A stretch of DNA of 64,000 nt from assembly GCA_964619955.1 (NCBI GenBank), contig CAZUJF010000007.1:124001-188000 (forward strand). Direction: 5' to 3'. Position numbers and translations under genes: made by a program. Source of the DNA: JACQFK01 sp964619955. GTDB taxonomy: Bacteria; Planctomycetota; MHYJ01; JACPRB01. The notes below the pieces were generated by a model that was not told the DNA's origin, ran no database searches, and was given only the letters and a program-made list of their open reading frames with translations. Of the stretch, positions 32,904 through 41,931 are shown in pieces. How positions within the stretch are numbered: position 1 is the stretch's first letter; each line of letters starts with the position of its first letter.

Positions 32904-33974
32904 ATGTCGGCAAATGGATTCATCAGCGGGCTGCTGGCGCTGTGCTGCGCGCTGCCCGCGGAGGCCCAGGAGATCCGGGCGGAGGATCCGGTCGCCGCGC
33001 TGGAACTGTCGCTGCAGGCGGCGCTCGCCCGGGCCGCGAACGCCGTCGTCGCCGTCCGGGTCGACCGCGAGCCCGAGGCGCCGCCGAAGGCCGCCCCGCG
33101 GGGCATCCCCTCGCTGCGCCTGCCGGGGGCGCCGCTGGAGGACGTCTTCGCGAAGCGCCCGGCCTCGGCCTGGTGCTCCGGCTTCGTCGTCGAGGCCTCC
33201 GGGATCATCCTCACGACGCATTTCAACGTCTCGGGGAAGGTGAAGTCCATCAAGGTGCTGCTCCCCGACGGCCGGGAGTTCGAGGCCGCGCTGCTGGGGT
33301 ACAACGGGACCGCGGATCTGGCGGCGCTCAAGATCGAGGCGGAGGGGCTGACGCCGCTGGCGAAATCCCCCCTGGGCCGGATCCAGGCGGGCCTGCCGGT
33401 GCTCGCCCTGGGCCGGGCGCCGGACGGGCGGGGCCTGACCGTGAACCCCGGCATCATCAGCGCGTCCTCGAGGCTCATCGGCGGGAAAGGCGTGCAGACC
33501 GACGCCAAGCTCAACTACGGCAACGTGGGCGGGCCGCTGGTGGACCTGGAGGGGCGGCTGGTCGGATCGACCTGCAAGGTGGACGTGAAGTACGCGTCCA
33601 GCCGCGGCCAGAATTCGGGCGTGGGATTCGCCGTGACGCACGACCGCGTGTTCGAGGTGCTCGCCGACCTGAAGGCGGGCAAGAACGAGGCGGAACCGCG
33701 GCGGCCCTTCCTCGGGATCGAGTTCGAGCCCAACAGCAAGGTGGCGGAGGGCGTGGAGCTCAAGACGGTGCAGGCCGGCGGGGCGGCCGAGCGCGCGGGG
33801 CTCAAGCCGCGCGACGTGATCATCGCCTTCGACGGGGTGAAGATCCTCTCCTTCGATTCGCTCAAGGCGGCGATCCTCCGCAAGGCGCCCGGGGACCACG
33901 TGAAGGTCCGCTACATCCGGGGCGAGGAGTCGCACGAGGTCGACTGCGAACTGGGCTGGGCGCCGGGGGAATAG
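32904..33974 (+). CDS. Trypsin-fold pseudoprotease, type 2, with PDZ
   Basis: 356 residues from ATG 32904 (GGAG nine bases upstream). Signal peptide MSANGFISGLLALCCALPAE. The HtrA-like fold (about 30-260) has His replaced by Asn (THFNVSG), Asp kept (ADLAALKI) and Ser replaced by Val (NYGNVGGPL). A PDZ domain ends the protein (about 270-356: AERAGLKPRDVIIAFDG). The NYGN-x-GG motif is shared with the second domain of the fusion at 16541 and with 49420-50439. It starts 19 bases after type 1 and ends 2 bases before the active protease. Confidence 0.9.
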   Translation: MSANGFISGLLALCCALPAEAQEIRAEDPVAALELSLQAALARAANAVVAVRVDREPEAPPKAAPRGIPSLRLPGAPLEDVFAKRPASAWCSGFVVEASGIILTTHFNVSGKVKSIKVLLPDGREFEAALLGYNGTADLAALKIEAEGLTPLAKSPLGRIQAGLPVLALGRAPDGRGLTVNPGIISASSRLIGGKGVQTDAKLNYGNVGGPLVDLEGRLVGSTCKVDVKYASSRGQNSGVGFAVTHDRVFEVLADLKAGKNEAEPRRPFLGIEFEPNSKVAEGVELKTVQAGGAAERAGLKPRDVIIAFDGVKILSFDSLKAAILRKAPGDHVKVRYIRGEESHEVDCELGWAPGE

Positions 33975-33976
33975 GC

Positions 33977-35266
33977 ATGCGCACCGTGCTGCTGTCCGTC
34001 CTGTGCAGCGCCGCGCTCGCGGCGCAGGAGGCCCCGGCGGGCCTGCCCGCCGCGCTCCAGCGGAAGGTCGAGGCCTGTTCGAAGTCCATCTCCGAGCGTT
34101 TCGTCTTCTTCGGGGGCGGCTCGGGGGTCTTCATCAGCCCCGACGGCTGGGCGCTCACGAACCATCACGTGGCGGGCACGCAGCAGACGACGCGGGTGAC
34201 GCTGTACTCCGGGGAGCAGTTCACGGCGAAGCTCGTCTGCACGGACGCGCTGGGGGACATCTCGCTCTTCAAGGTGGACGGCGGGGACCGGACCTTCCCC
34301 TTCGCCGAGCTGGGCGATTCGGACGCGCTCGAGAGGGGCCAGTACGTGATCGCCTGCGGGAATCCGTTCGGGATCGCGCTGCCCGCGGCGGACCAGCGGA
34401 TGTACCCGACGATCACGCTGGGGATCGTGTCGGCCGTGCACCGCTACCAGCCGCCGGGCTACTTCGACTGCATCCAGACGGACGCCTCGGTGAACCCCGG
34501 GAATTCCGGCGGGCCGCTGGTGACGCTGGACGGGCGGCTGGTGGGGATCAACGGGCGCATCGCGACGCGCTACATGAACCGGGTGAATTCCGGGGTGGGC
34601 TACGCGATCCCCTCGAACCAGATCCGGAACTTCCTGCCGGAGATGAAGAAGGGCGGCGAGAAGGGGAAGATCTTCCACGGCCAGGTGACGGGGCTGCAGG
34701 TGGCGGACGTGAACACGCAGGGCCAGGGCGCCAAGGTCCTGGGGGTGAAGCCCGGCTCGGCCGCCGAGGAGGCGGGTTTCCAGAGGGGCGACCTGATCGT
34801 GCAGGCGGGCCCCTACAAGATCTTCAACCGGGAGCGCTGGATGGGGGCGATCGGGACCTGGCCCGAGGGCGACACGGTGGCGGTGAAGGTGCGCCGCAAC
34901 GACGAGACGGAATCGCTGAAGGTGGTGCTGGAGCGCTTCAACGACCGGGAGTCGCTCTTCGGCGGTCCGGGGCGCCCGCCGGCCTCGCGTCCCCGGGGCA
35001 GCGGCTATCTGGGGGCGTACGTGGAGGAGGCCAAGGGGGGCCTCAAGGTGATGGACGTCCGCCCCGCCTCGCCGGCGGAAGAGGGGGGCCTGCAGAGCGG
35101 CGACCTGATCCTCTCCCTGGGCGGCCAGAAGGCGGCGAACCGGGACGACTTCCTGGCGAAGATCTGGCAGCGCAAGCCGGGCCAGAAGGTGAAGGTCACG
35201 GTCCGCCGCGACGGGCAGGAACTGGAGCTGGAGATCCTGCTCGGCCGGCACCCCGACGACGAATAG
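33977..35266 (+). CDS. HtrA-like serine protease with two PDZ domains
   Basis: 429 residues with a signal peptide (MRTVLLSVLCSAALAAQE). The triad is complete: His in LTNHHVAG, Asp in LGDISLFKV, Ser in NPGNSGGPL. PDZ1 (about 240-325: EEAGFQRGDLIVQAG) and PDZ2 (about 340-425: EEGGLQSGDLILSLGG) follow. It is the third gene of the trio and has no separate ribosome binding site evident beyond the two-base gap, so it is coupled to type 2. It most resembles the active proteases at 18259 and 50436. Confidence 0.93.
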   Translation: MRTVLLSVLCSAALAAQEAPAGLPAALQRKVEACSKSISERFVFFGGGSGVFISPDGWALTNHHVAGTQQTTRVTLYSGEQFTAKLVCTDALGDISLFKVDGGDRTFPFAELGDSDALERGQYVIACGNPFGIALPAADQRMYPTITLGIVSAVHRYQPPGYFDCIQTDASVNPGNSGGPLVTLDGRLVGINGRIATRYMNRVNSGVGYAIPSNQIRNFLPEMKKGGEKGKIFHGQVTGLQVADVNTQGQGAKVLGVKPGSAAEEAGFQRGDLIVQAGPYKIFNRERWMGAIGTWPEGDTVAVKVRRNDETESLKVVLERFNDRESLFGGPGRPPASRPRGSGYLGAYVEEAKGGLKVMDVRPASPAEEGGLQSGDLILSLGGQKAANRDDFLAKIWQRKPGQKVKVTVRRDGQELELEILLGRHPDDE

Positions 35267-35271
35267 CGCCC

Positions 35272-36720
35272 CTACCTCGGCTTCGGCCCCCAGAGGCCGT
35301 TGAGGAGCTCCACCGTCCGGTCGACGAGCACACGCCCCCCCTCGGGACCCACGAGGCCGCTTTCCGGGATGGCGCTGTATCCGCCGCCCGCCACGGCGCG
35401 CTCCGTGGGGAGGTAGCCCCCGCAGCCGCAGGCGAGCTGGATCTGGAAGGTCTGCAGCGCCCGGCTCCGCGCCCGGATCTGCACGCCGTAGTCCAGGAAC
35501 AGCTCGAAGGCGTTCGAGGCGATCGCCACGTCGCCCAGCCGGATCACGTGAAGCTCCATCGGATACACGGCGAAGTCCTCCGGCCGTTCGAAGCGGGCCA
35601 GCACCTCCCCGTGCCAGCGGAGGCGGGAGACGTCCACCGACGTCCGCTGCCCGGCGGGCTTCTTCTCGAGCGGGGCGACGATCGCCCGGGCCGCATCGCG
35701 CTCGGCCTCCGTCACCCTCCTCCCCGGCAGCCTCAGGTCCTCCACGCGGTGCGCGAACGGCACGTCGCTCTGGACCTCGTTCTTCACCGCCCGGTAGGCG
35801 TAGTCCACGGCGTCGGCCATCCGCTGGGCGATGGCGCGCGTCTCCGAGACGCCGCCGTGGAGCCTCCGCATGCGGGCGTCCGCCGCCTTCCGCAGCTGGG
35901 GGTGCGGCGACTGGTCGCCCGCCGCGCCGCACCAGGCCAGGACCCGGAGCTCCGCGCCGTGGCGCTCCCGCAGGAGGATGCGGACGTCGTCCCAGAAATC
36001 GGAGGAGATCACGGTCGCGTTTTCGACGACCTGCGAGGGGCAGGCGACGTTGACCGCCACGCCCGTGAGCCGGCGGGCGGCATCGAAGAAGAAGAGGCTT
36101 TCGACCGCATGGTCCTCGGCGCCCTCCGGGCCCCGGAACTCGGGGCGGTCGTTCCGTCCGTACATCACGGCCTTGCCGTCCGCGTAGGTCATGCGCCGGT
36201 TGAGCCCGATCACCGCGTACCCCAGCCCCCAGGTGACCCCTCCCGGTTTCCGCTCCTTCCAGGCTTCGACGACCGCCTCGGCCGCGCGAGCGAGGAAGAA
36301 ATCGACGTACTCCGCCGGTTTCATCACGCCCTCCTCGACGACGTCGTACCAGCCGTCGTCCGTGACCGGGGCGGTGTGGGTGTGGGTGGCGCTGAGAAGG
36401 AGCTTCCGGAGGTCGAAGCCCTCGAGCCTTCCCTCCAGGAGCTTCCGGAGCCGCGCCTGGATGCCGTCGCGGATCGCGACGAGATCGCAGGAGACCAGGA
36501 TGGCCTGGTCGACGGGGGCGTCGCCGGCCCGCGTCTCCAGCGCCAGCGCCGTGACGGAGAGGCGGGCCGCCACCCCCGTCGAGATCCGTTTGTGGAACTG
36601 GCCCGCCAGCGCGACGGGCCGGTCCGGGGTGATGTCGCGGGCCGCCCACCCCACCTGGAGTTTCCCGGTCGGAACGTCCTGGGGGGCGAGGACGGCCAGG
36701 CCGGCGAGGAGGAAGATCAT
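35272..36720 (-). CDS. Secreted neutral ceramidase-like protein
   Basis: 482 residues from ATG 36720, supported by GCGGAGGC upstream. The signal peptide is MIFLLAGLAVLAPQDVPTGK. The core has the family features: VGWAARDITPDRPVALAGQF, LLSATHTHTAPVTD with the zinc-type His pair, GLNRRMTYADG and VAVNVACPSQVVE. Neutral/alkaline ceramidase-like proteins of this type are common in Planctomycetota and probably act on lipids or related amides, but the substrate of this group is not established. It ends 5 bases from the active protease of the trio (convergent), with no terminator between. Confidence 0.82.
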   Translation of the reverse strand: MIFLLAGLAVLAPQDVPTGKLQVGWAARDITPDRPVALAGQFHKRISTGVAARLSVTALALETRAGDAPVDQAILVSCDLVAIRDGIQARLRKLLEGRLEGFDLRKLLLSATHTHTAPVTDDGWYDVVEEGVMKPAEYVDFFLARAAEAVVEAWKERKPGGVTWGLGYAVIGLNRRMTYADGKAVMYGRNDRPEFRGPEGAEDHAVESLFFFDAARRLTGVAVNVACPSQVVENATVISSDFWDDVRILLRERHGAELRVLAWCGAAGDQSPHPQLRKAADARMRRLHGGVSETRAIAQRMADAVDYAYRAVKNEVQSDVPFAHRVEDLRLPGRRVTEAERDAARAIVAPLEKKPAGQRTSVDVSRLRWHGEVLARFERPEDFAVYPMELHVIRLGDVAIASNAFELFLDYGVQIRARSRALQTFQIQLACGCGGYLPTERAVAGGGYSAIPESGLVGPEGGRVLVDRTVELLNGLWGPKPR

Positions 36721-36831
36721 GAGGCCTCCGCAGGCGGGTCCGCGCGCGGCCCTTCCGGACGGGAAGGCCGCCGGCGGTCCCGGGTTCCCCGACATCCTAC
36801 CCCGGCGGCGGGGCCCGCTCCTTCCGGGACC

Positions 36832-36874
36832 AAAAAAAATGCCGCTCGGGCGACGTGCGTCGCCCCAGCGGCAT
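36832..36874 (-). terminator. Rho-independent terminator of the regulator operon
   Basis: On the minus strand, ATGCCGCT/AGCGGCAT arms with an inner GGGCGAC/GTCGCCC stem and a four-base loop are followed by eight T. It lies 138 bases after the end of the XRE/S24 gene and before the ceramidase-like gene. The stem is about 16 bp with one mismatch. Confidence 0.9.
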
Positions 36875-37011
36875 CGAGAGAGGGAGGAAAAGGACTCGTT
36901 TAAGCCGCGGTCAGGGTCCGCAGCGGAGGCCCCCCCGTTGAAGTCTCAAGGTGTCCGTCCCGGGGGCTCGTCCGCTTCAGGCGTCCTGCCGCGGCTCGAA
37001 GTTTACATTTC

Positions 37012-37740
37012 CTACACTTTCATATCAACGACCGCAGGCTCGAACATTTCGATCTTGCCGACCACGCGATAGACGGCGTCCACGTCGTCGTGCGTCAGGA
37101 ACTCCAGGGGGAACTCCTTGTTGAGGGGCTGCAGCACGATGTGGTCGCCCTGCTCGAGCATGATCTGCCGGAGCAGCGCCTGGCGCTTGTCCCGCACGCT
37201 GAACACGACGAAGGCCGTGGAGCCGTTGCGGATCTTCTCGTCCTTGGTGAGCAGGACGACGTCGCCGCGCGAATAGCCCGCGGCGCCCTGCAGCTCCATG
37301 GAATCGTCGACGACCGTCGCGGCGGCCTCGACGGCCACGCGCCCGCGGGGCAGGACGAGGGAGGCGTTGACGTTGGGCTTGGCCTTCCCGTCGGCGCCGA
37401 TCTCCGCCGGATAACCCGACGTCACCGTGTTGAGGAGGGGGACCCGGGCCATGTCCACGGAACCGCCGCTCTCGAGGTCCACCAGCGCCATCACGCGCTG
37501 GGCGTCCTCGCGGATGATCCCGGGGGCCTTGTCCGCCCAGGCGATGCGGACGAGCTGCCGTTCGTCCTGCGCGAAAACCTTGGCGAACTTCTTGATGATC
37601 TTGACCGAGGGGGGGTTCACCTTGTCGTTCTCGATGCCGGACACGTAGCCCTTGTGGGAGCCGATCTTCTTCGCGACCTGCTCCAGGGTCATGGACTTTT
37701 CCTTCCTCAGCCGCTTCACCAGATCGCCAAAGTTGGACAC
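37012..37740 (-). CDS. XRE-family repressor with S24 peptidase-like domain
   Basis: 242 residues from GTG 37740, chosen because AAGGAG lies 7 bases before it; an upstream ATG at 37797 has no binding site. An XRE helix-turn-helix (about 1-60: FGDLVKRLRKEKSMTLEQVA, GSHKGYVSGIEN) is joined to an S24/LexA-like domain (about 125-242). The serine is present (DDSM), but the catalytic lysine of the VKR motif is Arg or Gln (ALLRQIML), and no typical Ala-Gly cleavage site is seen in the linker. It probably cannot self-cleave. It follows the HTH-REC regulator after 28 bases and closes the operon. Confidence 0.85.
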   Translation of the reverse strand: MSNFGDLVKRLRKEKSMTLEQVAKKIGSHKGYVSGIENDKVNPPSVKIIKKFAKVFAQDERQLVRIAWADKAPGIIREDAQRVMALVDLESGGSVDMARVPLLNTVTSGYPAEIGADGKAKPNVNASLVLPRGRVAVEAAATVVDDSMELQGAAGYSRGDVVLLTKDEKIRNGSTAFVVFSVRDKRQALLRQIMLEQGDHIVLQPLNKEFPLEFLTHDDVDAVYRVVGKIEMFEPAVVDMKV

Positions 37741-37768
37741 GGTCGTCTCCTTAATCAACGATGCAAAC

Positions 37769-38326
37769 TCAAACCACCATCGCCTGAAGTCGTTCACGAA
37801 GGTCCGCCATGCGGAGCGGCTTGGGGAGGAAGGCGTCGGCCCCGCTGCGCCGGACCTCGGCGGGATCGATCTCGCTGCCGTAGGCCGACATGGTCAGGAT
37901 GGGCACCTTCCGGGATTTCGAATAGGTCTGGAAATGGCGGCAGACCTGCAGGCCCGAGACGTCCGGCAGGCGGATGTCCAGCAGGATGAGGTCCGGCTGG
38001 AAGACCGGCAGCCGGGAGGCCGCCTCGAGGGCGGTGCCGACGCTGTCGACGTCGTACTGGTCGCGCAGGGCGTCCTTGAGCAGCTCCTGGAGGTCCACGT
38101 CGTCGTCGACGACCAGGACCCGGGGCCGGACGACGCGCGCGTAATCGGGGATCTGATGGTTGCGCAGGAAGGACTTCAGGGCGGCCTCGGAGATGCGCCG
38201 GTGTTTGGAGCCGGGGATGGTGTAGCCCTGGAGCTTCCCGGAATCCACCCACTTGATGACCGTGCGCTTGGTCACCTGGCAGATCCGGGCGACGTCGCCG
38301 GTCGTGTAGGAGGCGCGGGCTTTCAT
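37769..38326 (-). CDS. HTH (excisionase/MerR-type) plus response-regulator receiver
   Basis: 185 residues from ATG 38326. An N-terminal excisionase-type helix-turn-helix (about 5-55: YTTGDVARICQVTKRTVIKW, IPGSKHRRI) precedes a receiver domain (about 62-185). The acidic pair is VVDDD, the phospho-acceptor Asp is in LILLDIRLPD, the switch residue is Ser in LTMSAYG, and the conserved Lys is in FLPKPL. DNA-binding before REC is the reverse of the common order. It follows the 6xPAS kinase gene at 38421 in the same direction (94-base gap) and is its likely partner. Three GTATAC-like repeats sit immediately upstream. Confidence 0.88.
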   Translation of the reverse strand: MKARASYTTGDVARICQVTKRTVIKWVDSGKLQGYTIPGSKHRRISEAALKSFLRNHQIPDYARVVRPRVLVVDDDVDLQELLKDALRDQYDVDSVGTALEAASRLPVFQPDLILLDIRLPDVSGLQVCRHFQTYSKSRKVPILTMSAYGSEIDPAEVRRSGADAFLPKPLRMADLRERLQAMVV

Positions 38327-38339
38327 CGAGGTACTCAAG

Positions 38340-38363
38340 TTATACAAAGTATACAGAGTATAC
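38340..38363 (-). promoter_or_regulatory. 9-bp iterons upstream of the HTH-REC gene
   Basis: GTATAC or the variant GTATAA occurs three times at exactly 9-bp spacing (38358-38363, 38349-38354 and 38340-38345), ending 14 bases before the start at 38326. GTATAC is itself palindromic. The position suits an autoregulatory operator for the excisionase-type DNA-binding domain. Confidence 0.55.
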
Positions 38364-38420
38364 CCGCCGGCCGTCAAGTCAAATGTGAAAAAAATCCTTT
38401 TTCAACACACGTTCTAGATG

Positions 38421-41400
38421 CTACACGGAAAGGGGAAGTTCAACCCGGAACAGCGAGCCCTTCCCGGGGCGGGAGCTTCCGCTGATCTTGCCCCCGTGGT
38501 TGTGCAGGATCATCGCGCTGATCGAAAGCCCCAGGCCCAGCCCCTTCCCCACCGGCTTCGTCGTGAAGAAGGGCTCGAAGAGTTTCCGGAGCACGTCCTC
38601 GCTCATGCCGCGGCCGGTATCCGACACCTCGACGATCGCCTTGCCGCCCTTCTTCAGGGTCCGCAGGGTGATGCGGCCCCTCTTGTCGATGGCCTCCACG
38701 GCGTTCTTCACCAGGTTGAGGAAGACCTGACTCATCTGGCCCCGCAGGCAGGGGACGAGCGGCAGCTTCCCGAGTTTCCGGATGATGCGGATCCCCGGGC
38801 GCAGCTCCCGCTGAACCAGCGCGAGCACCTCGATGAGGCAGGCGTTGAGGTCCACCGGCTCGGCCTTGCGGACGTCCCGTGCGAAATTCCGGAAGTCCTG
38901 CACCACGCCCCGCGCGTGGCCGGCGGCCCGGAGGGCGTCGCGGATCATCCGGCGGAACTTGCGGAGCTGCGACGCCCGCCCCGCCTTCGCCTTCGAGCCC
39001 TTCCGCGCCTTGGGCAGCAGGGTCTTCTCGAGCTCCGCCATGAGCTGGAGGTTGCCGTACATGACGTTGAGGGGGTTGTTGATTTCGTGGGCCACGCCCG
39101 AGATGAGCATGCCGACGGAGGCCAGCTTTTCGGAGCGGATCAGCTGCTCCTGGGCCTGTTTCAGATCCTCGTAGGCCCGCCGGGTCTCCTCGGCCGCCCG
39201 CCTGAGATTCTCCTCCGTGCGGCGGCGGCCGGTCACGTCCCGGAAATACCAGACGCGACCGTAGATCACCCGGTCGGCGCCGCGGACGGGCGCGCTGAAG
39301 CGGTCGAAGGTCCGTCCGTCCTTCAGATGGATCTCGTCGCGGCTCTCCTCCTCCGGATGCTCGTAGAGATGCTTCACGCGGTCGAGAAACTCCCTCGGCT
39401 CCACGAGCTTGTCGATCACCGACTGCAGCGCCACCTCGTCGGTCCGGGAGCGCATCACCTCGGGGGAGATGTCCCACATCTCCATGAAGCGGCGGTTGAA
39501 GGAGATCATCACCCCGTCTTCGGAGACCACCAGGATGCCGTCGATCGCCGCCTCGCTCTGCGATTCCAGCAGCGTCTTCTGGAAGCGGAGATCCTGCTCC
39601 GCCCGGAGCCGGTCGATGAACTGGCCCAGCTGCCGGCCCAGCGTCCCCCCCAGCGCCAGCAGATCCGGATCCAGGTCCCGCGGCTCCCGGTGAAACAGCT
39701 CGACCACGGCGAACAGCCCGCCGGCGGTTTCCACGGGAAAGGCGAAGGCGGCCCGGAGCCCCGGCTTCTCCGCCGCCCCCGGGCGGGGGGAGGAGGGGTC
39801 CCGGCCGCCGTCCTTCACCCAGAGCGGGACGCGGGAGGACCAGACCCCGCCCGGAAGCCCCAGGCCGGGCAGGAATTGCTGCCGGCGGGAGGCCTCGATG
39901 AACGCCTCGTGCGGACCGCCGGCCCCCGGACAGGCCTCGACGCAGCGGAGCACGGGGCTGTCCCCCGAGAGGTCCACCTTCCAGATCATCCCCAGCGACC
40001 AATGGAGCCCCCCGACGGCGGCCTTGAGGACCTGCGGCAGGGCCTCCTCGACCGAGACCGCGCTGCCGAGGATCTGCGTCACCGCCTGCTGGACGGCCTG
40101 CCGCTCGTCGGCCCGGTACCGCTCGGTGACGTCGCGGGCGACCCCCACGATGCCGGCGATCCTCCCGTCTTCGTGGAACGCCTGCTCGGCGACCTCCATC
40201 ATGAGCCGGCGCCCGGACTTGTGATAGAACTCCACCAGGTACGGGGACCGCGACCGCCCGGTCCGGAGCGTCTCCTCGGTGTATCCGGCCACCTTCTCGT
40301 TGACGGGATGATCCGTCATGTACTTCGCGTAATGCACCCGCCATTCCTCCGGCGGATACCCGGTGAGCGCCTCCACGCTGGGCGAGATGTACGTGAAGAT
40401 GCCCTGCGTGTCGTGGCGGTACACCAGATCCCGCGTGCTGCCGAGCAGGAACTTCTGCTCCGCCACGTGGCGTTCGAGCTCCGCCTGCAGCCGGGCCTCC
40501 TCGGTGACGTCGCGGACGACCGAGAACACGTAGGGCCGGCCCTCGCGCTCGATGCGGACCATCCCGATGTCCAGGATCAGACGCGCGCCGGTGGCCATGG
40601 TCGCCTCCGTCCTCACCCGGTGCGAAGCGCCGGCCATGATCGCGCGGTTGGCGTCCATCCACAAAGCCGCCTCCTCCGGCTTCGTGGCGAAATCGGTGAA
40701 GAGGCGCCCCACGTACCGCTCCCGCGGAAGCCCCTGCATCTCCAGCATGCGCCGGTTGGCGTAGACGATGACCCCCCGGTCGTCGACGAGGACGAATCCG
40801 TCGCCCGCGTTCTCCTGGATCGTCTCCAGGAAATCCTTGGCCTCCCCGAGCGCCCGGGAGGAGCGCTCCTCCTCCGTGAGGTCCCGGGCCGTGGCGAGAT
40901 AGCAGGTCCGCCCCCCCACCTGCACCCGGGTGATGGACAGGTCGGTCGGGATCGGGCGCCCGTCCTTGTGCAGCTGCATCCGCCGGTCCCTCAGGTGGCC
41001 GGCGCCCTCCCTGAGAAACGCGAGCACGGCGGGGATGCGGTCCCTCATTCCCGGAGGCACCAGGTCCGTCACCGTCAGCCGCAGGAACTCCTCCCGCGTG
41101 TAGCCCAGGAGCCGGCAGGCGGCCTCGTTCACCTCCACCACCCTCAGCCCCGCCTCCTCCACCAGGTACACCGCGTCCCGTCCCTTCTGAAAGAGGACCC
41201 GGAGCAGTTCCTCCGTCTGGCGCCGCTCCGTGACGTCCACGGAGGCGCAGGTGTAGCCGGCCAGGATGGAGCCGATCCTCAGGGGCGTGAGGGAGACCTC
41301 GTAGGCGCGCCGGGCGCCGCCCTTCAGGGTCAGCACCCGGTCCCCCGCGACCCGGTCCCGCGCTTCGAGCTCCCGGAGGAGCTCCGCCAGGCTCTCCGGG

Positions 41401-41921
41401 CCGCCGAACAGCGCCTCCGCCCGCAGTTTCCCCTCCGCCTCCTCCCGGGTCCAGCCGAACTGCGCCTCCGCCGCGCGGCTCCAGGTCAGCACGGTCCCGT
41501 TGCGGTCGAAGGACCAGACCGCCGCCCCCAGGGAGTCGATCAGGGTGCTCAGCACCGGCTGCAGGCCCCGCGCCTCCGACACCGCCCCGGGAAGATCCTG
41601 CCCCGCGATGAACCAGCCGATGAGGCGCTCGTCGGGCCCCCAGAGGGTCGAGGCGATGGCGTCCACGGTCATGAGCCGGCCGGGCTCGGGACGCAGATGA
41701 AAGACGACGTGCACGCGCAGGGGGGCGCCCGGACCGCTGTCGAGCACGCGCCGGATCTCCCCCGACTCGTCGAGCGAGGGGAGGGAGAGGCCCGCCAGCT
41801 CGGCCGCCGGACGGCCGAGGGCCTGCTCGGCGCCCCGCGTGGCCGCGAGCACCACGCCGGCCGGATCCACGATGAAGCCGACGTCCCGGTTGAATTCGAA
41901 GAGGCGGGCGAAGTCCAGCAC
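38421..41921 (-). CDS. Sensor histidine kinase with six PAS domains and a GAF domain
   Basis: 1166 residues, starting at GTG 41921. Six PAS domains can be traced by their N-terminal (FVLVDDRGVIVYANRRMLEM) and PAC ends (GIVGVARDVTERY), with a GAF-like region near 640-790. A HisKA domain follows (VGMLISGVAHEINNPLN, with the phospho-accepting His), then an HATPase_c domain with NLVKNAVEAI, DTGRGMSE and GKGLGLGLSISAMI. There is no transmembrane segment, so it is cytoplasmic. It lies 10 bases after the REC-kinase hybrid and upstream of the HTH-REC gene, its likely partner. The signal is unknown. Confidence 0.93.
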   Translation of the reverse strand: MLDFARLFEFNRDVGFIVDPAGVVLAATRGAEQALGRPAAELAGLSLPSLDESGEIRRVLDSGPGAPLRVHVVFHLRPEPGRLMTVDAIASTLWGPDERLIGWFIAGQDLPGAVSEARGLQPVLSTLIDSLGAAVWSFDRNGTVLTWSRAAEAQFGWTREEAEGKLRAEALFGGPESLAELLRELEARDRVAGDRVLTLKGGARRAYEVSLTPLRIGSILAGYTCASVDVTERRQTEELLRVLFQKGRDAVYLVEEAGLRVVEVNEAACRLLGYTREEFLRLTVTDLVPPGMRDRIPAVLAFLREGAGHLRDRRMQLHKDGRPIPTDLSITRVQVGGRTCYLATARDLTEEERSSRALGEAKDFLETIQENAGDGFVLVDDRGVIVYANRRMLEMQGLPRERYVGRLFTDFATKPEEAALWMDANRAIMAGASHRVRTEATMATGARLILDIGMVRIEREGRPYVFSVVRDVTEEARLQAELERHVAEQKFLLGSTRDLVYRHDTQGIFTYISPSVEALTGYPPEEWRVHYAKYMTDHPVNEKVAGYTEETLRTGRSRSPYLVEFYHKSGRRLMMEVAEQAFHEDGRIAGIVGVARDVTERYRADERQAVQQAVTQILGSAVSVEEALPQVLKAAVGGLHWSLGMIWKVDLSGDSPVLRCVEACPGAGGPHEAFIEASRRQQFLPGLGLPGGVWSSRVPLWVKDGGRDPSSPRPGAAEKPGLRAAFAFPVETAGGLFAVVELFHREPRDLDPDLLALGGTLGRQLGQFIDRLRAEQDLRFQKTLLESQSEAAIDGILVVSEDGVMISFNRRFMEMWDISPEVMRSRTDEVALQSVIDKLVEPREFLDRVKHLYEHPEEESRDEIHLKDGRTFDRFSAPVRGADRVIYGRVWYFRDVTGRRRTEENLRRAAEETRRAYEDLKQAQEQLIRSEKLASVGMLISGVAHEINNPLNVMYGNLQLMAELEKTLLPKARKGSKAKAGRASQLRKFRRMIRDALRAAGHARGVVQDFRNFARDVRKAEPVDLNACLIEVLALVQRELRPGIRIIRKLGKLPLVPCLRGQMSQVFLNLVKNAVEAIDKRGRITLRTLKKGGKAIVEVSDTGRGMSEDVLRKLFEPFFTTKPVGKGLGLGLSISAMILHNHGGKISGSSRPGKGSLFRVELPLSV

Positions 41922-41931
41922 CGGGGGAATT

